A stretch of DNA of 34,404 nt, from positions 1 to 34,404 of the forward strand of contig JAIORG010000152.1 in the NCBI GenBank assembly GCA_021108255.1, given 5' to 3'. The DNA is from Anaerolineales bacterium (GTDB lineage Bacteria > Chloroflexota > Anaerolineae > Anaerolineales > UBA11858). Below the pieces are notes generated by a model. The model ran no database searches and was not told the origin of the DNA. It saw only the letters and a program-made list of their open reading frames with translations. How positions within the stretch are numbered: the stretch's first letter is position 1; each line of letters begins with the position of its first letter. Position numbers and translations under genes: made by a program. Shown here one piece after another: positions 8,301 through 15,230 of the stretch.

Positions 8301-8998
8301 TTGAGAAACTTCCAACTGTAGAAGAAATACCCAGTGATTTAGGCAGCACCATCAGGGAGCAGCGAGCGCAGCTGAGGAGATTAGGCGCGATAAACCCTGA
8401 AGCCCAGCATGAATACCGCGAAGTTAATGAACGGCATGAATTCTTAACTGAGCAGCTGGCAGACCTCAGGAAAGCGGAAGCAGATCTCAAGGAAGTCATT
8501 GCTGAACTGGATGTAATAATGGAGCGGGAGTTCAGAAAGACCTTTAATGCAGTCGCAGGGGAATTCAGAGAAATCTTTACCCAGTTATTCGGGGGAGGGA
8601 AGGGACAGCTGGTACTCTCTGAACAGGATGATTTAACCGGATCCGGGGTTGATATCCAGGTCAGGCTCCCAGGCCGGAGGACCCAGGGTTTGTCCCTTCT
8701 ATCAGGAGGAGAGCGGAGTTTAATTGCAGCGGCATTGATTTTTTCCCTTTTGAAAATTTCACCGACACCGTTCTGTGTTCTGGATGAAGTAGACGCCATG
8801 CTGGATGAGTCAAATGTTGCCCGGTACAGGAAAATTCTCCGGGAATTGAGCTCAGATACCCAGTTTATTGTTATCACTCATAATCGGAATACAGTCCAGG
8901 TAGCTGATGTGATCTATGGCATTATCATGTCGGAAGATTCCTCCAGCCAGGTTTTAAGCTTAAAACTGGATGAGGTTGATGAGGTGATTGACTCCTGA
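5399..8998 (+). CDS. smc: Chromosome partition protein SMC
   Basis: SMC is the ATPase of the bacterial condensin complex; it dimerises, holds DNA loops and drives chromosome segregation with ScpA/ScpB, which are not in this window. The 1199-aa length is typical. Walker A GPNGSGKSNI is at residues 31-40. Two long coiled-coil arms flank a hinge around residues 510-660 (SGALGTLSNFLEVPEEYEKP onward). The C-terminal head has the ABC signature LLSGGERSLIAAALIFSLL, Walker B CVLDEVDAMLDESN, and a late His in the switch region (VITHNRNT). The arms are rich in Glu, Lys, Gln and Arg. Antisense open frames within it reflect this composition and are not genes. Confidence 0.97.
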   Translation: MRLKSIELNGFKTFATKTNFEFANEITVIVGPNGSGKSNIADAVRWVLGEQSYKLLRGKKTLDMIYSGSEQRPRAGMAAATIVFDNSEGWLPIDFSEVSITRRAFRDGKNEYLINGQQVRLRDVYELLGQSGLADRTYTIIGQGLVDAALSLKAEERRMLFEEAAGIGLYRSRKADAERRLEKTNRNLDRVDDILSELKPRLKSLQRQAVRAKQYDQVKADLRELLREWYGYHWARVQANLQKAKKLEGEQRLSLDKARTTQAVYDRELSENQVRVQSQRSRLNSWHRELAEHHNEKEKVSRNRAVAEERIRSLEKRSQDLETEKVRLDEQVEITLERFEQSQIEAAADKTRFQESKLNVERAGEELEIKRELMTTLGIESSTAREELSKSSDQQIRLTSRLTDRQDQKQRTETRLKAAKDQIKIAEEQFQKIQKGYQEVKKQLDQAAAEKDAIDKEFISVQKEKAAGEKYRQELKDKLSSSQTESSRLSAELNVLHQAEQKLAGYANGAKLLLTQSRSGRLSGALGTLSNFLEVPEEYEKPIAAALGDYLDAVILEKETDSNQALELLLNETTKGVLLPLNRLITLDRPKLEKNIPGFIGIAADLVTIPPKFRPVVDLLLGRVFIMKDRKDLSRVLRDQPLGTKAVTLRGEVFHTTGEIIAGNEGTPSTLSRSRQRKTWEEKISSSSKQISKLEEQIQQVDQKLADFEEKEEKLHGGLSRAKQDENSIEDKFSQISLDRNSAERKIEWETAQHQSIVDDASERENEIIQITSELENIQTGIVQAQEIVSKTSAAIRAISLDEEREQLAHWETQSAVAERALKDVEERLGERESTWQEAKSRVQQNSELGSQYQAQSASLSEETKHLEKQENTLHQEISELRKLIDTTETELTEDETEQRELQSKEAKARRILNQAERAYAQADINLTRNREKFESIQERIKEDIGLVELKFNQDISGPTPLPLEGYVEKLPTVEEIPSDLGSTIREQRAQLRRLGAINPEAQHEYREVNERHEFLTEQLADLRKAEADLKEVIAELDVIMEREFRKTFNAVAGEFREIFTQLFGGGKGQLVLSEQDDLTGSGVDIQVRLPGRRTQGLSLLSGGERSLIAAALIFSLLKISPTPFCVLDEVDAMLDESNVARYRKILRELSSDTQFIVITHNRNTVQVADVIYGIIMSEDSSSQVLSLKLDEVDEVIDS

Positions 8999-9297
8999 TT
9001 GAAGGGAACTTCGCTTATTCCGGATTTGTTCTTAATTATTCCAGTTTCCAGATAACCAAATTGAATGTGGTACCAGTGACTGATTGTGACTATAATCTGT
9101 CCTATGTTGAGTATCTGCCCTCGGTTTTAATGAAAGCAGGGAGTTGATTTTCTTCAATATTCAGGCCAGAAATGAAATCGGCATCTGAAATTGAGATGAA
9201 CACTTTCAACTTGGGTTTATAATTGTAATGATAGTTTTATCTGTTTAAGATCTTGCCCAAAGACGTCAGGACTTCCTGGTTTTCCTGGAGGAAACTC
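8999..9297 (+). other. Intergenic region with two possible -10 boxes
   Basis: This is 299 nt between smc and the roadblock gene. It has two perfect TATAAT hexamers, at 9091-9096 and 9218-9223, neither with a -35 match at normal spacing. The second would give a leader of about 68 nt to the roadblock gene. I see no clear rho-independent terminator after smc, no RNA gene and no convincing small ORF. Confidence 0.5.
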
Positions 9298-9669
9298 ATG
9301 GCCCAAACAATTTCAGATCAACTTGATCAAGTTCTAATTAATTTTGAGAGGAATGTTCCCCACGTAGAGGCCATTGCTATTGTAAGCACTGATGGTTTAG
9401 TGATCGCTTCCAGATTACCCGACAAAGTAGAAGAGGACCGGGTCGGCGCTATGGGTGCAGCAATTCTTTCCATCAGTAAACGCAGTGGGGAAGAATTGAG
9501 TAGAGGAGAAATGTGCAAGGTATTAATTGAAGGTGAGAATGGATATTTGTTAATTCGCAGTATTGGCGAGTTTGCGATCCTGGTTGCTCTGGTTGATAAA
9601 AATGTCCGACTGGGTATGCTGTTCTATGAATGTAAACGATGTATCGCTCAATTAAATGAAATTTTATAA
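9298..9669 (+). CDS. Roadblock/LC7 domain protein
   Basis: A 123-aa single-domain protein of the roadblock/LC7 (MglB-like) family, small alpha/beta proteins that dimerise and often regulate Ras-like GTPases. The pattern is clear: an N-terminal helix (SDQLDQVLINFERN), strand VEAIAIVSTDGLVIAS, a helix with GAMGAAILSISKRSGEEL, and strands GYLLIRSIGEFAILVALV. The start at ATG 9298 is set by GGAGG 6 nt upstream; the frame extends 15 codons further upstream without a better site. It is followed 41 nt later by a Cys-rich protein in the same direction, suggesting an operon. No small GTPase is in the window, so a partner is unknown. Confidence 0.87.
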   Translation: MAQTISDQLDQVLINFERNVPHVEAIAIVSTDGLVIASRLPDKVEEDRVGAMGAAILSISKRSGEELSRGEMCKVLIEGENGYLLIRSIGEFAILVALVDKNVRLGMLFYECKRCIAQLNEIL

Positions 9670-9710
9670 CCTTGAACTAATTGTGAACCACAAGATTCAG
9701 GGAGGGAAAC

Positions 9711-10217
9711 ATGGATGACATTAAAACCACAATAATTAACCGTGATCTAAATCCATACCACTCATTTTTGGCCTCATTTTTTGCCGGTTTAGCAGAACTG
9801 GGAATGATAAATCAGGGATCCATTAATATCGTTTCAAGAAGAGCCGCAGAATATTTATATTCTTATTTGGATGCGAAGGATATTCTCCCGGATATGAGCG
9901 CAGTGCCGGGTGATTCGACCGCAGAAGTGGTTAAAAATTTGATTTTATATATCAATAAGATTATCAGCCTGATGGGGGGATATGATCTTCAGGAACTTGA
10001 TGAAGGTCAGGTTGTTTTATTGGTAGCAGCAGATAAGTGCCGGATTTGTCCCAAAGGTGTTGGCGGTGCGGAGGTCAAAGGCACCTTGTGTCCGATACCA
10101 AGTTTTATTGAAAACCTGGTGAATAAAATTGCTGGAACTGAACTCATCGATTTAGTGACTCCAGGTATAGAAAAAGAAGGTACAACCTGTAAGGCGTATT
10201 TTCAAATTAAGTCCTAA
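9711..10217 (+). CDS. Uncharacterised Cys-rich protein (possible V4R-like ligand- or metal-binding domain)
   Basis: A 168-aa soluble protein I cannot assign firmly. The N-terminal 100 residues look helical. The C-terminal part has four cysteines: C110-x2-C113 (ADKCRICPKGVGG), C127 (GTLCPIPSF) and C160 (EGTTCKAYFQI). Cysteines near glycine-rich turns followed by a final strand resemble the C-terminal half of V4R (4-vinyl-reductase, hydrocarbon-binding) domains, which suggests a bound metal or small ligand; this is a resemblance only. A GGGAGG stretch precedes the ATG. It is paired with the roadblock protein upstream and the DUF1028 protein 11 nt downstream. Confidence 0.6.
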   Translation: MDDIKTTIINRDLNPYHSFLASFFAGLAELGMINQGSINIVSRRAAEYLYSYLDAKDILPDMSAVPGDSTAEVVKNLILYINKIISLMGGYDLQELDEGQVVLLVAADKCRICPKGVGGAEVKGTLCPIPSFIENLVNKIAGTELIDLVTPGIEKEGTTCKAYFQIKS

Positions 10218-10228
10218 AATATTGATTT

Positions 10229-11122
10229 ATGGATAAAAATCTATCATTTGTTAAATTGGTTAATACTTTTTCTATTGCTGCCTATGATCCTCAAAAACAA
10301 GAGTGGGGGGTTGCTGTACAGTCAAAATTCCTGGCTGCTGCTGCGGTAGTTTCCTGGGCTCAAGCGAATGCCGGAGCTGTTGCCACTCAGTCCTACGCGA
10401 ATGTTACTTATGGCTCGAGGGGTTTAACTTTAATGGAGGGTGGAGAGTCTGCGGAGGAAACGGTAAAACGCCTGATAGAGAATGATGAGGAGCAAGACTT
10501 ACGGCAGGTAGGTGTAGTGGATCGGGAAGGAAGGGCTGCTGCGTTCACCGGTAAAAAATGCCAGGCCTGGGCTGGCCATATCGTTGGAGACGGGTACACC
10601 TGTCAGGGAAATATTCTTCTTCCGGGTACAGTCGAAGCCATGGCTGTTAAATTTGAGGAAGCCCGCCAGGGAGAGGGAGAACTGGCAGACTGGCTGGTCC
10701 TTACGCTGGAAGCAGGGCAGGAAGCTGGAGGCGATAAACGCGGACGTCAGGCAGCGGGTGTTCTTGTTGTGAGGGATGAAGGGGGTTACGGGGGAGATAA
10801 TGACAGGTATCTGGACTTAAGGGTCGATGACCATCCCTATCCAATATTAAAGCTGAAGCAATTGGTAGAAAATCACCATCTTTTATTCGGTGAGGTTAAT
10901 CCCGGGGATCTTGTACCTCTTGAGAGTGTTGCCCATGAACTGCAGGGAATTATGAGTAAAACCGGGCATTATCAAGGAGAAGTTACCGGGAGTTTTAACG
11001 AGGGTACCAGGGCTGCATTAAGAAACCTGGTTGGTGAGGAAAATCTGGAAGAACGCTGGAATGGCAAAGGGAAAGTGATCGATAATAAGGTTATAGAATA
11101 CCTGAGAGAAAAATTTTCTTGA
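10229..11122 (+). CDS. DUF1028 family protein (Ntn-hydrolase-like) with C-terminal extension
   Basis: A 297-aa protein. Residues about 10-220 match the DUF1028 pattern: NTFSIAAYDPQKQEWGVAVQ, then an ANAGAVATQSYANVTYG segment, a middle VVDREGRAAAFTGKKC and GYTCQGNILLPG, and a GGDKRGRQAAGVLVVRD segment. The fold is related to Ntn-hydrolases, but its substrate is not known. The last 80 residues (from about NPGDLVPLESVAHELQGIM) form an extra helical domain that recalls peptidoglycan-binding-like folds, a weak resemblance. No signal peptide is present. The Shine-Dalgarno is poor and the gap to the upstream gene is only 11 nt, so translation may be coupled. Confidence 0.82.
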   Translation: MDKNLSFVKLVNTFSIAAYDPQKQEWGVAVQSKFLAAAAVVSWAQANAGAVATQSYANVTYGSRGLTLMEGGESAEETVKRLIENDEEQDLRQVGVVDREGRAAAFTGKKCQAWAGHIVGDGYTCQGNILLPGTVEAMAVKFEEARQGEGELADWLVLTLEAGQEAGGDKRGRQAAGVLVVRDEGGYGGDNDRYLDLRVDDHPYPILKLKQLVENHHLLFGEVNPGDLVPLESVAHELQGIMSKTGHYQGEVTGSFNEGTRAALRNLVGEENLEERWNGKGKVIDNKVIEYLREKFS

Positions 11123-11157
11123 TTTGATAATTAACAAAAGGCAAGTCAGATTAATTC

Positions 11158-11186
11158 TTGACAGGAAAATAAGGTAATGTTAGGAT
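11158..11186 (+). promoter_or_regulatory. Consensus promoter upstream of the ABC leader
   Basis: A perfect -35 TTGACA (11158-11163), a 17-nt spacer and TAGGAT (11181-11186) with an extended TGT in front. The predicted start of transcription is near 11193. It directs a short transcript that ends at the terminator at 11301-11327 unless read through. Confidence 0.75.
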
Positions 11187-11196
11187 TGGTTTTATT

Positions 11197-11271
11197 ATGC
11201 AAATGAACCGTATGCACCGTCGAATGATGCCCAGTATTTTTCTCCTCTTACCGGAGGCGGTTTACGCGTAA
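11197..11271 (+). CDS. Possible 24-aa leader peptide or small protein
   Basis: ATG at 11197 opens 24 codons ending with TAA at 11271. It begins MQMNRMHRRMM, giving five Met and three Arg in 11 residues, and continues with a hydrophobic PSIFLLLPEAVYA end. The ATG lies only about 4 nt after the predicted transcription start, so it would be nearly leaderless and has no Shine-Dalgarno. Its last codons overlap ACCGGAGG (11250-11257), which can pair with the 5' arm of the downstream terminator. This would fit a leader peptide controlling attenuation of the ABC importer, but it could be a chance ORF or a small basic membrane peptide. I do not recognise the peptide. Confidence 0.4.
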   Translation: MQMNRMHRRMMPSIFLLLPEAVYA

Positions 11272-11300
11272 AATAGAACATCCTCAAGATTGTGTAAACT

Positions 11301-11327
11301 CTCCCCGGTAATCGACCGGGGAGTTTT
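11301..11327 (+). terminator. Intrinsic terminator / candidate attenuator
   Basis: CTCCCCGGT (11301-11309), a 5-nt loop and ACCGGGGAG (11315-11323) form a perfect 9-bp GC-rich stem followed by TTTT. It can end the DUF1028 transcript and the short leader transcript. The 5' arm can alternatively pair with ACCGGAGG at 11250-11257 (seven of eight positions including a G-U), a possible antiterminator. Confidence 0.75.
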
Positions 11328-11392
11328 GCATATACTCTCCTGAGAGAGGAGGCAAAGGGAATTAATAATCAACCACTCCACAATTTATAGTT

Positions 11393-11398
11393 TATAAT
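11393..11398 (+). promoter_or_regulatory. -10 box for the two-domain binding lipoprotein
   Basis: A perfect TATAAT at 11393-11398, about 48 nt before the ATG, with no clear -35. If used, it allows expression independent of the upstream leader and terminator. Confidence 0.45.
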
Positions 11399-11445
11399 AA
11401 AAAAACAGTACCAGACTCACCCATTCACCCTAAGGAGGAATTTGC

Positions 11446-13218
11446 ATGAAGAAACTATCACTACTTTTGTCGTTCCTGATAATTACCGGACTTATGCTTA
11501 CCGCATGTGGCGGTCAAGTAGAAGAGACCCCGGTAGTAGTTGAGGAACCCGTTGTAGTTGAAGGCATTGCTGATCTCGGCGGACAGGAAATAACAATTGC
11601 CGTTGAGAACGCTTACCTGCCATTTAACTACATCGATCCAGATACCGGAGAACCTGCCGGTTGGGATTATGATGTATGGCACGGAATCTGCGACCTGATC
11701 AACTGTACTCCTGTATTTGTTGAAGCAGCCTGGGAAGGTATGATCCAGGCAGTGGCAGATGGACAGTTTGACGCTGCAGGCGATGGTATTACCATTACAG
11801 AAGAACGCGCTGAAATTGTAGACTTCTCAGTGGGATATGTGGCCCTTGAACAGCGTCTGCTTGTCCGGGCAGATGAAGACCGGTTTGAGACCATTGAAGA
11901 AATCGTAACTGATGAAGCCTTAAAACTTGGTACGCAGACCGGAACCACCAATTACGAAACCGCTGCAACTTACTTGCCAGTAGAACGCATTCAGGCTTTT
12001 GAACAGTTCCCATTTGCTGTTCAGGCGCTGATATCTGGTGATATTGATGCCGTGATCATTGATGAGGTCGCCGGCCAGGGTTATCTTGGTGAAAATGCTG
12101 ACGCACTGAAACTCGTTGGACCTTCCATGTCAAGTGACTTCCTTGGATTCATTTTCCCCTTGGGAAGTGAACTGGTTGGACCTGTTGACCTGGCAATTGC
12201 TGAATTAGCCCAGAATGGATTCCTGGACGAGGTTAACAAAGTTTACTTTGGTTCTGATTTCTCCATAACCTATGATGATCTCTTCCCGCCCGATCCTATC
12301 AAGATTGGTCTGGTCACCGACGTCGGTGAAATTGACGACAAGTCATTCAACCAGTCTGCCTGGGAAGGTGTCCAGTTGGCTGGAGAAGAATATGGTGCTG
12401 AGGTTGATTACATCGAGACCAAGGATGCCAAAGATTACATGGTCAATATCGAACTCTTCACCAAGAATGATTTTGATATTGTGGTCACCGTTGGATTTGC
12501 ACTTGGTGAAGCAACTCTTGAAGCCGCTGCTCTGTATCCTGATGTTTACTTCATCGGTGTTGATCAGGGCCAGTGGGGTGGTGCGGTCGATAATGTTGTC
12601 GGGTTGATCTTCAATGAAGATAAATCAGGCTTCATGGCTGGCGCGCTTGCCGGTCTGTTGACCGAAACCAACACCGTAGCAGCAGTACTTGGCACTGACC
12701 TGATACCTCCTGTTGTGGCCTTCAAAGAAGGATATGAATCTGGTGCAGCCTATGTCAATCCAGATGTCAGTGTGATCTCCACCTACCATCCTGGTGGAAT
12801 GGACGTTGCCTTCACTGACCCCGAATGGGGCGCAACAACAGCCAAACAGGCTCTGGACAACGGTGCAGATGTGGTCTTCGGTGCTGGCGGCAAGACTGGT
12901 AATGGCGCTCTCATCGAAACAGCTGGTGTTGAAGGTGCCTACTGCATCGGTGTTGACTCCGATCAGTGGTTCACCGTTCCTGAGGCTCACCTCTGTCTGG
13001 TTTCCAGCGCGATGAAACTCATCACCCCTGGTGTCTTTGACCTCGTCAAGTTGCATCAGGATGGTGAAACTGCTTCTGGAAACTTCTACGGAGCATTTGG
13101 TCTGGCTCCGTTCCATGACTTCGATGCTGACATTTCTCAAGAAATCATAGATCAGCTTGCTGAAATTCGCGAGCTGCTGCTCAACAATGAACTTGATACA
13201 GGTTATCCCCTGGACTAA
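11446..13218 (+). CDS. Two-headed ABC substrate-binding lipoprotein: SBP family 3 fused to BMP/PnrA family
   Basis: A 590-aa exported lipoprotein: signal MKKLSLLLSFLIITGLMLTA with lipid-accepting Cys21 (LTAC), then a short Val/Glu/Pro linker. Residues about 46-270 are a family-3 (polar amino acid) binding domain: ITIAVENAYLPFNYID, the DGITITEERAEIVDFS segment with Arg121, the usual carboxylate ligand, and DAVIIDEVAG with Asp206. Residues about 285-590 are a BMP/PnrA-type domain (type-1 periplasmic fold): IKIGLVTDVGEIDDKSFNQS, FIGVDQ, VAAVLGTDLIPPVVAFKEGY, YCIGVDSDQW. The frame is unbroken, and the join is the short FGSDFSITYDDLFPPDP segment. TAAGGAGG precedes the ATG. The permease and ATPase downstream are of the polar amino-acid type, so the second domain is the unusual part; BMP proteins normally bind nucleosides. 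The ligands are unknown. Confidence 0.9.
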   Translation: MKKLSLLLSFLIITGLMLTACGGQVEETPVVVEEPVVVEGIADLGGQEITIAVENAYLPFNYIDPDTGEPAGWDYDVWHGICDLINCTPVFVEAAWEGMIQAVADGQFDAAGDGITITEERAEIVDFSVGYVALEQRLLVRADEDRFETIEEIVTDEALKLGTQTGTTNYETAATYLPVERIQAFEQFPFAVQALISGDIDAVIIDEVAGQGYLGENADALKLVGPSMSSDFLGFIFPLGSELVGPVDLAIAELAQNGFLDEVNKVYFGSDFSITYDDLFPPDPIKIGLVTDVGEIDDKSFNQSAWEGVQLAGEEYGAEVDYIETKDAKDYMVNIELFTKNDFDIVVTVGFALGEATLEAAALYPDVYFIGVDQGQWGGAVDNVVGLIFNEDKSGFMAGALAGLLTETNTVAAVLGTDLIPPVVAFKEGYESGAAYVNPDVSVISTYHPGGMDVAFTDPEWGATTAKQALDNGADVVFGAGGKTGNGALIETAGVEGAYCIGVDSDQWFTVPEAHLCLVSSAMKLITPGVFDLVKLHQDGETASGNFYGAFGLAPFHDFDADISQEIIDQLAEIRELLLNNELDTGYPLD

Positions 13219-13237
13219 CCTCTATCAAAGAGAAATC

Positions 13238-13272
13238 AAGCGGCGCGCTTAAAAAGCGCGCCGCTTTTCTTC
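13238..13272 (+). terminator. Strong rho-independent terminator after the binding lipoprotein
   Basis: AAGCGGCGCGCTT (13238-13250), loop AAA, AAGCGCGCCGCTT (13254-13266): a perfect 13-bp stem, followed by TTCTTC. It lies 20 nt after the stop codon. Confidence 0.9.
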
Positions 13273-13394
13273 AATATTCTAATGGTGCAGTTCAGCTATT
13301 ATCTCCCTTTTACCTCATGTAAACGAGAGTAAGAGGAGGGACTTATGGCCTGAGCAGCTATGTCCAGGTTTGCTGTATACACATATTTTTCGCT

Positions 13395-13400
13395 TATAAT
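13395..13400 (+). promoter_or_regulatory. -10 box for the permease-ATPase unit
   Basis: TATAAT at 13395-13400. A TTGCTG lies upstream at a spacing of about 19 nt, longer than ideal. The leader would be about 145 nt. Confidence 0.5.
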
Positions 13401-13549
13401 ACTTTTTATCTTTATTATGTATTCTCTCTTCGGCAACTCTCTGGGGAAAAAGAGATTCAGACTTATCTGCTTTGAAAATAGAAATACCAATAACCTGTGT
13501 GTGGGTTATGTTCCTGCAAACCGTTTCTAATACTCTCAAGGAGTAAACA

Positions 13550-14416
13550 GTGGCAGAACAATTCCAAACAGTGGATCCAATCATTACAGCTGATGCCTTA
13601 TCTTCCAAGAGACGCTTACGTGATCTCCCCTGGTGGTTATTTGCGCTGTTCTTGATTGCGATCTATGTTTTTTTCGCAATTTCAGCCAACGAAGACTATA
13701 ATGCGGCTTTTGTTTTCATCAAAACAGGGTTAATTATCACGATTAAAACGACTCTAATCTCTTATTCGATAGCTATTATTTTTGGCCTCTTGGCTGGATT
13801 AGGACGCATTTCAAAAAATGTAGTCATCAATAATATAGCGCGATTGTACGTAGAACTCATCCGGGGTATCCCGATTCTGGTTTTGATATTCTTTATCGCC
13901 CTGGTTGGTGTACCAGTTCTTGTGAATTGGTTAAATGATTTCGGTTTTTGGTTATCGGACAATGGTGTAGGGTTTTTTGGAAAATTATTTACTGCGGTAA
14001 CTAATCAGGATATATCCATGATTACGCGGGCGATTATAGCCCTGGCAGTTACCTATGGCGCATATTTGGCGGAAATATTCCGGGCGGGAATCCAGTCCAT
14101 TGTCAAAGGACAGATGGAAGCAGCCCGATCTTTGGGGATGAGCTATGGTCAATCTATGCGTTACGTCATTCTCCCCCAGGCAATCCGAAATGTGCTGCCG
14201 GCCCTTGGCAATGACTTCGTAGCCATGGTGAAGGACTCTTCCCTGGTGTCGGTGCTTGCTGTCCGGGATATCACCCAGGTTGCCAGATTATACGCGGGAA
14301 GCACATTCCGTTTCCGCGAAGCTTATATTGTTCTGGCAGTTATGTATCTCACAATGACTGTAATGCTGTCCCTGCTGGTTCAGCTTCTGGAAAGGCGGTT
14401 AAAAACCCATGAGTAA
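13550..14416 (+). CDS. Polar amino-acid ABC transporter permease
   Basis: A 288-aa integral membrane protein of the HisM/GlnP family, forming the translocation path as a homodimer since no second permease is present. It has a cytoplasmic N-terminal stretch, then hydrophobic segments beginning [19 protein letters not shown] and [18 protein letters not shown]. The conserved ATPase-contact (EAA) loop is [20 protein letters not shown]. The start codon is GTG 13550, with AAGGAG 6 nt upstream. The stop overlaps the start of the ATPase gene by 8 nt, showing coupling. It most likely serves the two-headed lipoprotein just upstream. Confidence 0.93.
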   Translation: MAEQFQTVDPIITADALSSKRRLRDLPWWLFALFLIAIYVFFAISANEDYNAAFVFIKTGLIITIKTTLISYSIAIIFGLLAGLGRISKNVVINNIARLYVELIRGIPILVLIFFIALVGVPVLVNWLNDFGFWLSDNGVGFFGKLFTAVTNQDISMITRAIIALAVTYGAYLAEIFRAGIQSIVKGQMEAARSLGMSYGQSMRYVILPQAIRNVLPALGNDFVAMVKDSSLVSVLAVRDITQVARLYAGSTFRFREAYIVLAVMYLTMTVMLSLLVQLLERRLKTHE

Positions 14417-15155
14417 TTCAGATCACATAATTGTAGTCAAGAATCTGCATAAACATTTTGGCACTATTAAAGCAGTTGATGGGGTAAGCATTGACATCGA
14501 ACGGGGTAAAGTTGTGGTTGTAATTGGTCCCAGTGGTTCTGGAAAATCTACTTTGCTGCGCTGTATTAATCACCTGGAAGAACCCACTAGTGGAGAGATC
14601 TGGATAGATGGAGAAAAATTGACTCATGCAACAAAACAGATCAATGAAATCCGGGCGGAAATCGGAATGGTGTTTCAGCTCTTTAATCTCTTTCCTCATT
14701 TAACTGCTATGGAAAATGTTACCCTGGCTCAAAGAGTGGTCCGGCATCGATCCCAGGCAGAAGCTGAGCAAATTGCCATTGAAAAACTTCAGCGGGTCGG
14801 AATTCCAGAAAAAGCCGATTCTTATCCTGCCAATTTGTCAGGAGGTCAGCAGCAGCGTGTTGCTATTGCCCGGGCATTGGCAATGAATCCAAAGATTATG
14901 CTTTTTGATGAACCGACAAGTGCATTGGACCCGGAGATGATCAAGGAAGTATTGGACGTCATGATGGATTTAGCCCAGGAAGGCATGACCATGGTTTGCG
15001 TATCCCACGAAATGGGATTTGTTCGTTCTGCAGCGGATGAAGTGATTTTCATGGACTTCGGTAAGATTGTGGAACATACCACACCAGATGGTTTATTCAA
15101 TAATCCCCAACACGACCGGACAAAGTTGTTCTTAAGCCAGATTTTGGAACATTAA
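14409..15155 (+). CDS. Polar amino-acid ABC transporter ATPase (GlnQ/HisP type)
   Basis: The product (248 aa) is the cytoplasmic ATPase that powers uptake. Walker [13 protein letters not shown]-loop [12 protein letters not shown], signature [16 protein letters not shown], Walker [15 protein letters not shown] and switch His in VSHEMGF are all intact. The sequence matches the amino-acid uptake subgroup closely. It overlaps the permease gene by 8 nt. rph follows after 75 nt and may be read through. Confidence 0.95.
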   Translation: MSNSDHIIVVKNLHKHFGTIKAVDGVSIDIERGKVVVVIGPSGSGKSTLLRCINHLEEPTSGEIWIDGEKLTHATKQINEIRAEIGMVFQLFNLFPHLTAMENVTLAQRVVRHRSQAEAEQIAIEKLQRVGIPEKADSYPANLSGGQQQRVAIARALAMNPKIMLFDEPTSALDPEMIKEVLDVMMDLAQEGMTMVCVSHEMGFVRSAADEVIFMDFGKIVEHTTPDGLFNNPQHDRTKLFLSQILEH

Positions 15156-15230
15156 GTTTTTAGATCAAAATGTTGGTCTGGTTGCCCTGGGTAACTATCT
15201 TTTCTCTGAAAAACAAGTAAGGATTTATTC

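Larger units (their letters stand above)
11123..11445 (+). other. Leader/intergenic region of the ABC importer locus
   Basis: This 323-nt gap holds, in order, a consensus promoter (11158-11186), a 24-codon ORF (11197-11271), an intrinsic terminator (11301-11327), a small hairpin (CTCCT, loop GAGAG, AGGAG; 11337-11351), a second -10 box (11393-11398) and a strong ribosome-binding site for the lipoprotein. The parts are listed separately. Confidence 0.7.
13219..13549 (+). other. Intergenic region between binding protein and permease
   Basis: This 331-nt gap holds a strong terminator (13238-13272), a TATAAT box (13395-13400) and the permease ribosome-binding site. It also has a strong Shine-Dalgarno followed by the minimal ORF ATG-GCC-TGA (13345-13353). 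The terminator and second promoter separate abundant binding-protein mRNA from the membrane parts, a usual stoichiometry control. Confidence 0.6.

Noticed and set aside
8209-8877. A 222-codon open frame antisense to smc
   Set aside because: It lies wholly opposite the conserved SMC C-terminal head, has Ser/Arg-rich low-information sequence and no ribosome-binding site.
4652-8998. ftsY expected after smc as in many bacteria
   Set aside because: It is not there: smc is followed by an intergenic region, and ftsY lies at 1966-2877 on the other strand. This is a normal rearrangement.
12625-13140. A 171-codon open frame antisense to the binding lipoprotein
   Set aside because: It is opposite the well-conserved BMP domain, and its sequence resembles no family.
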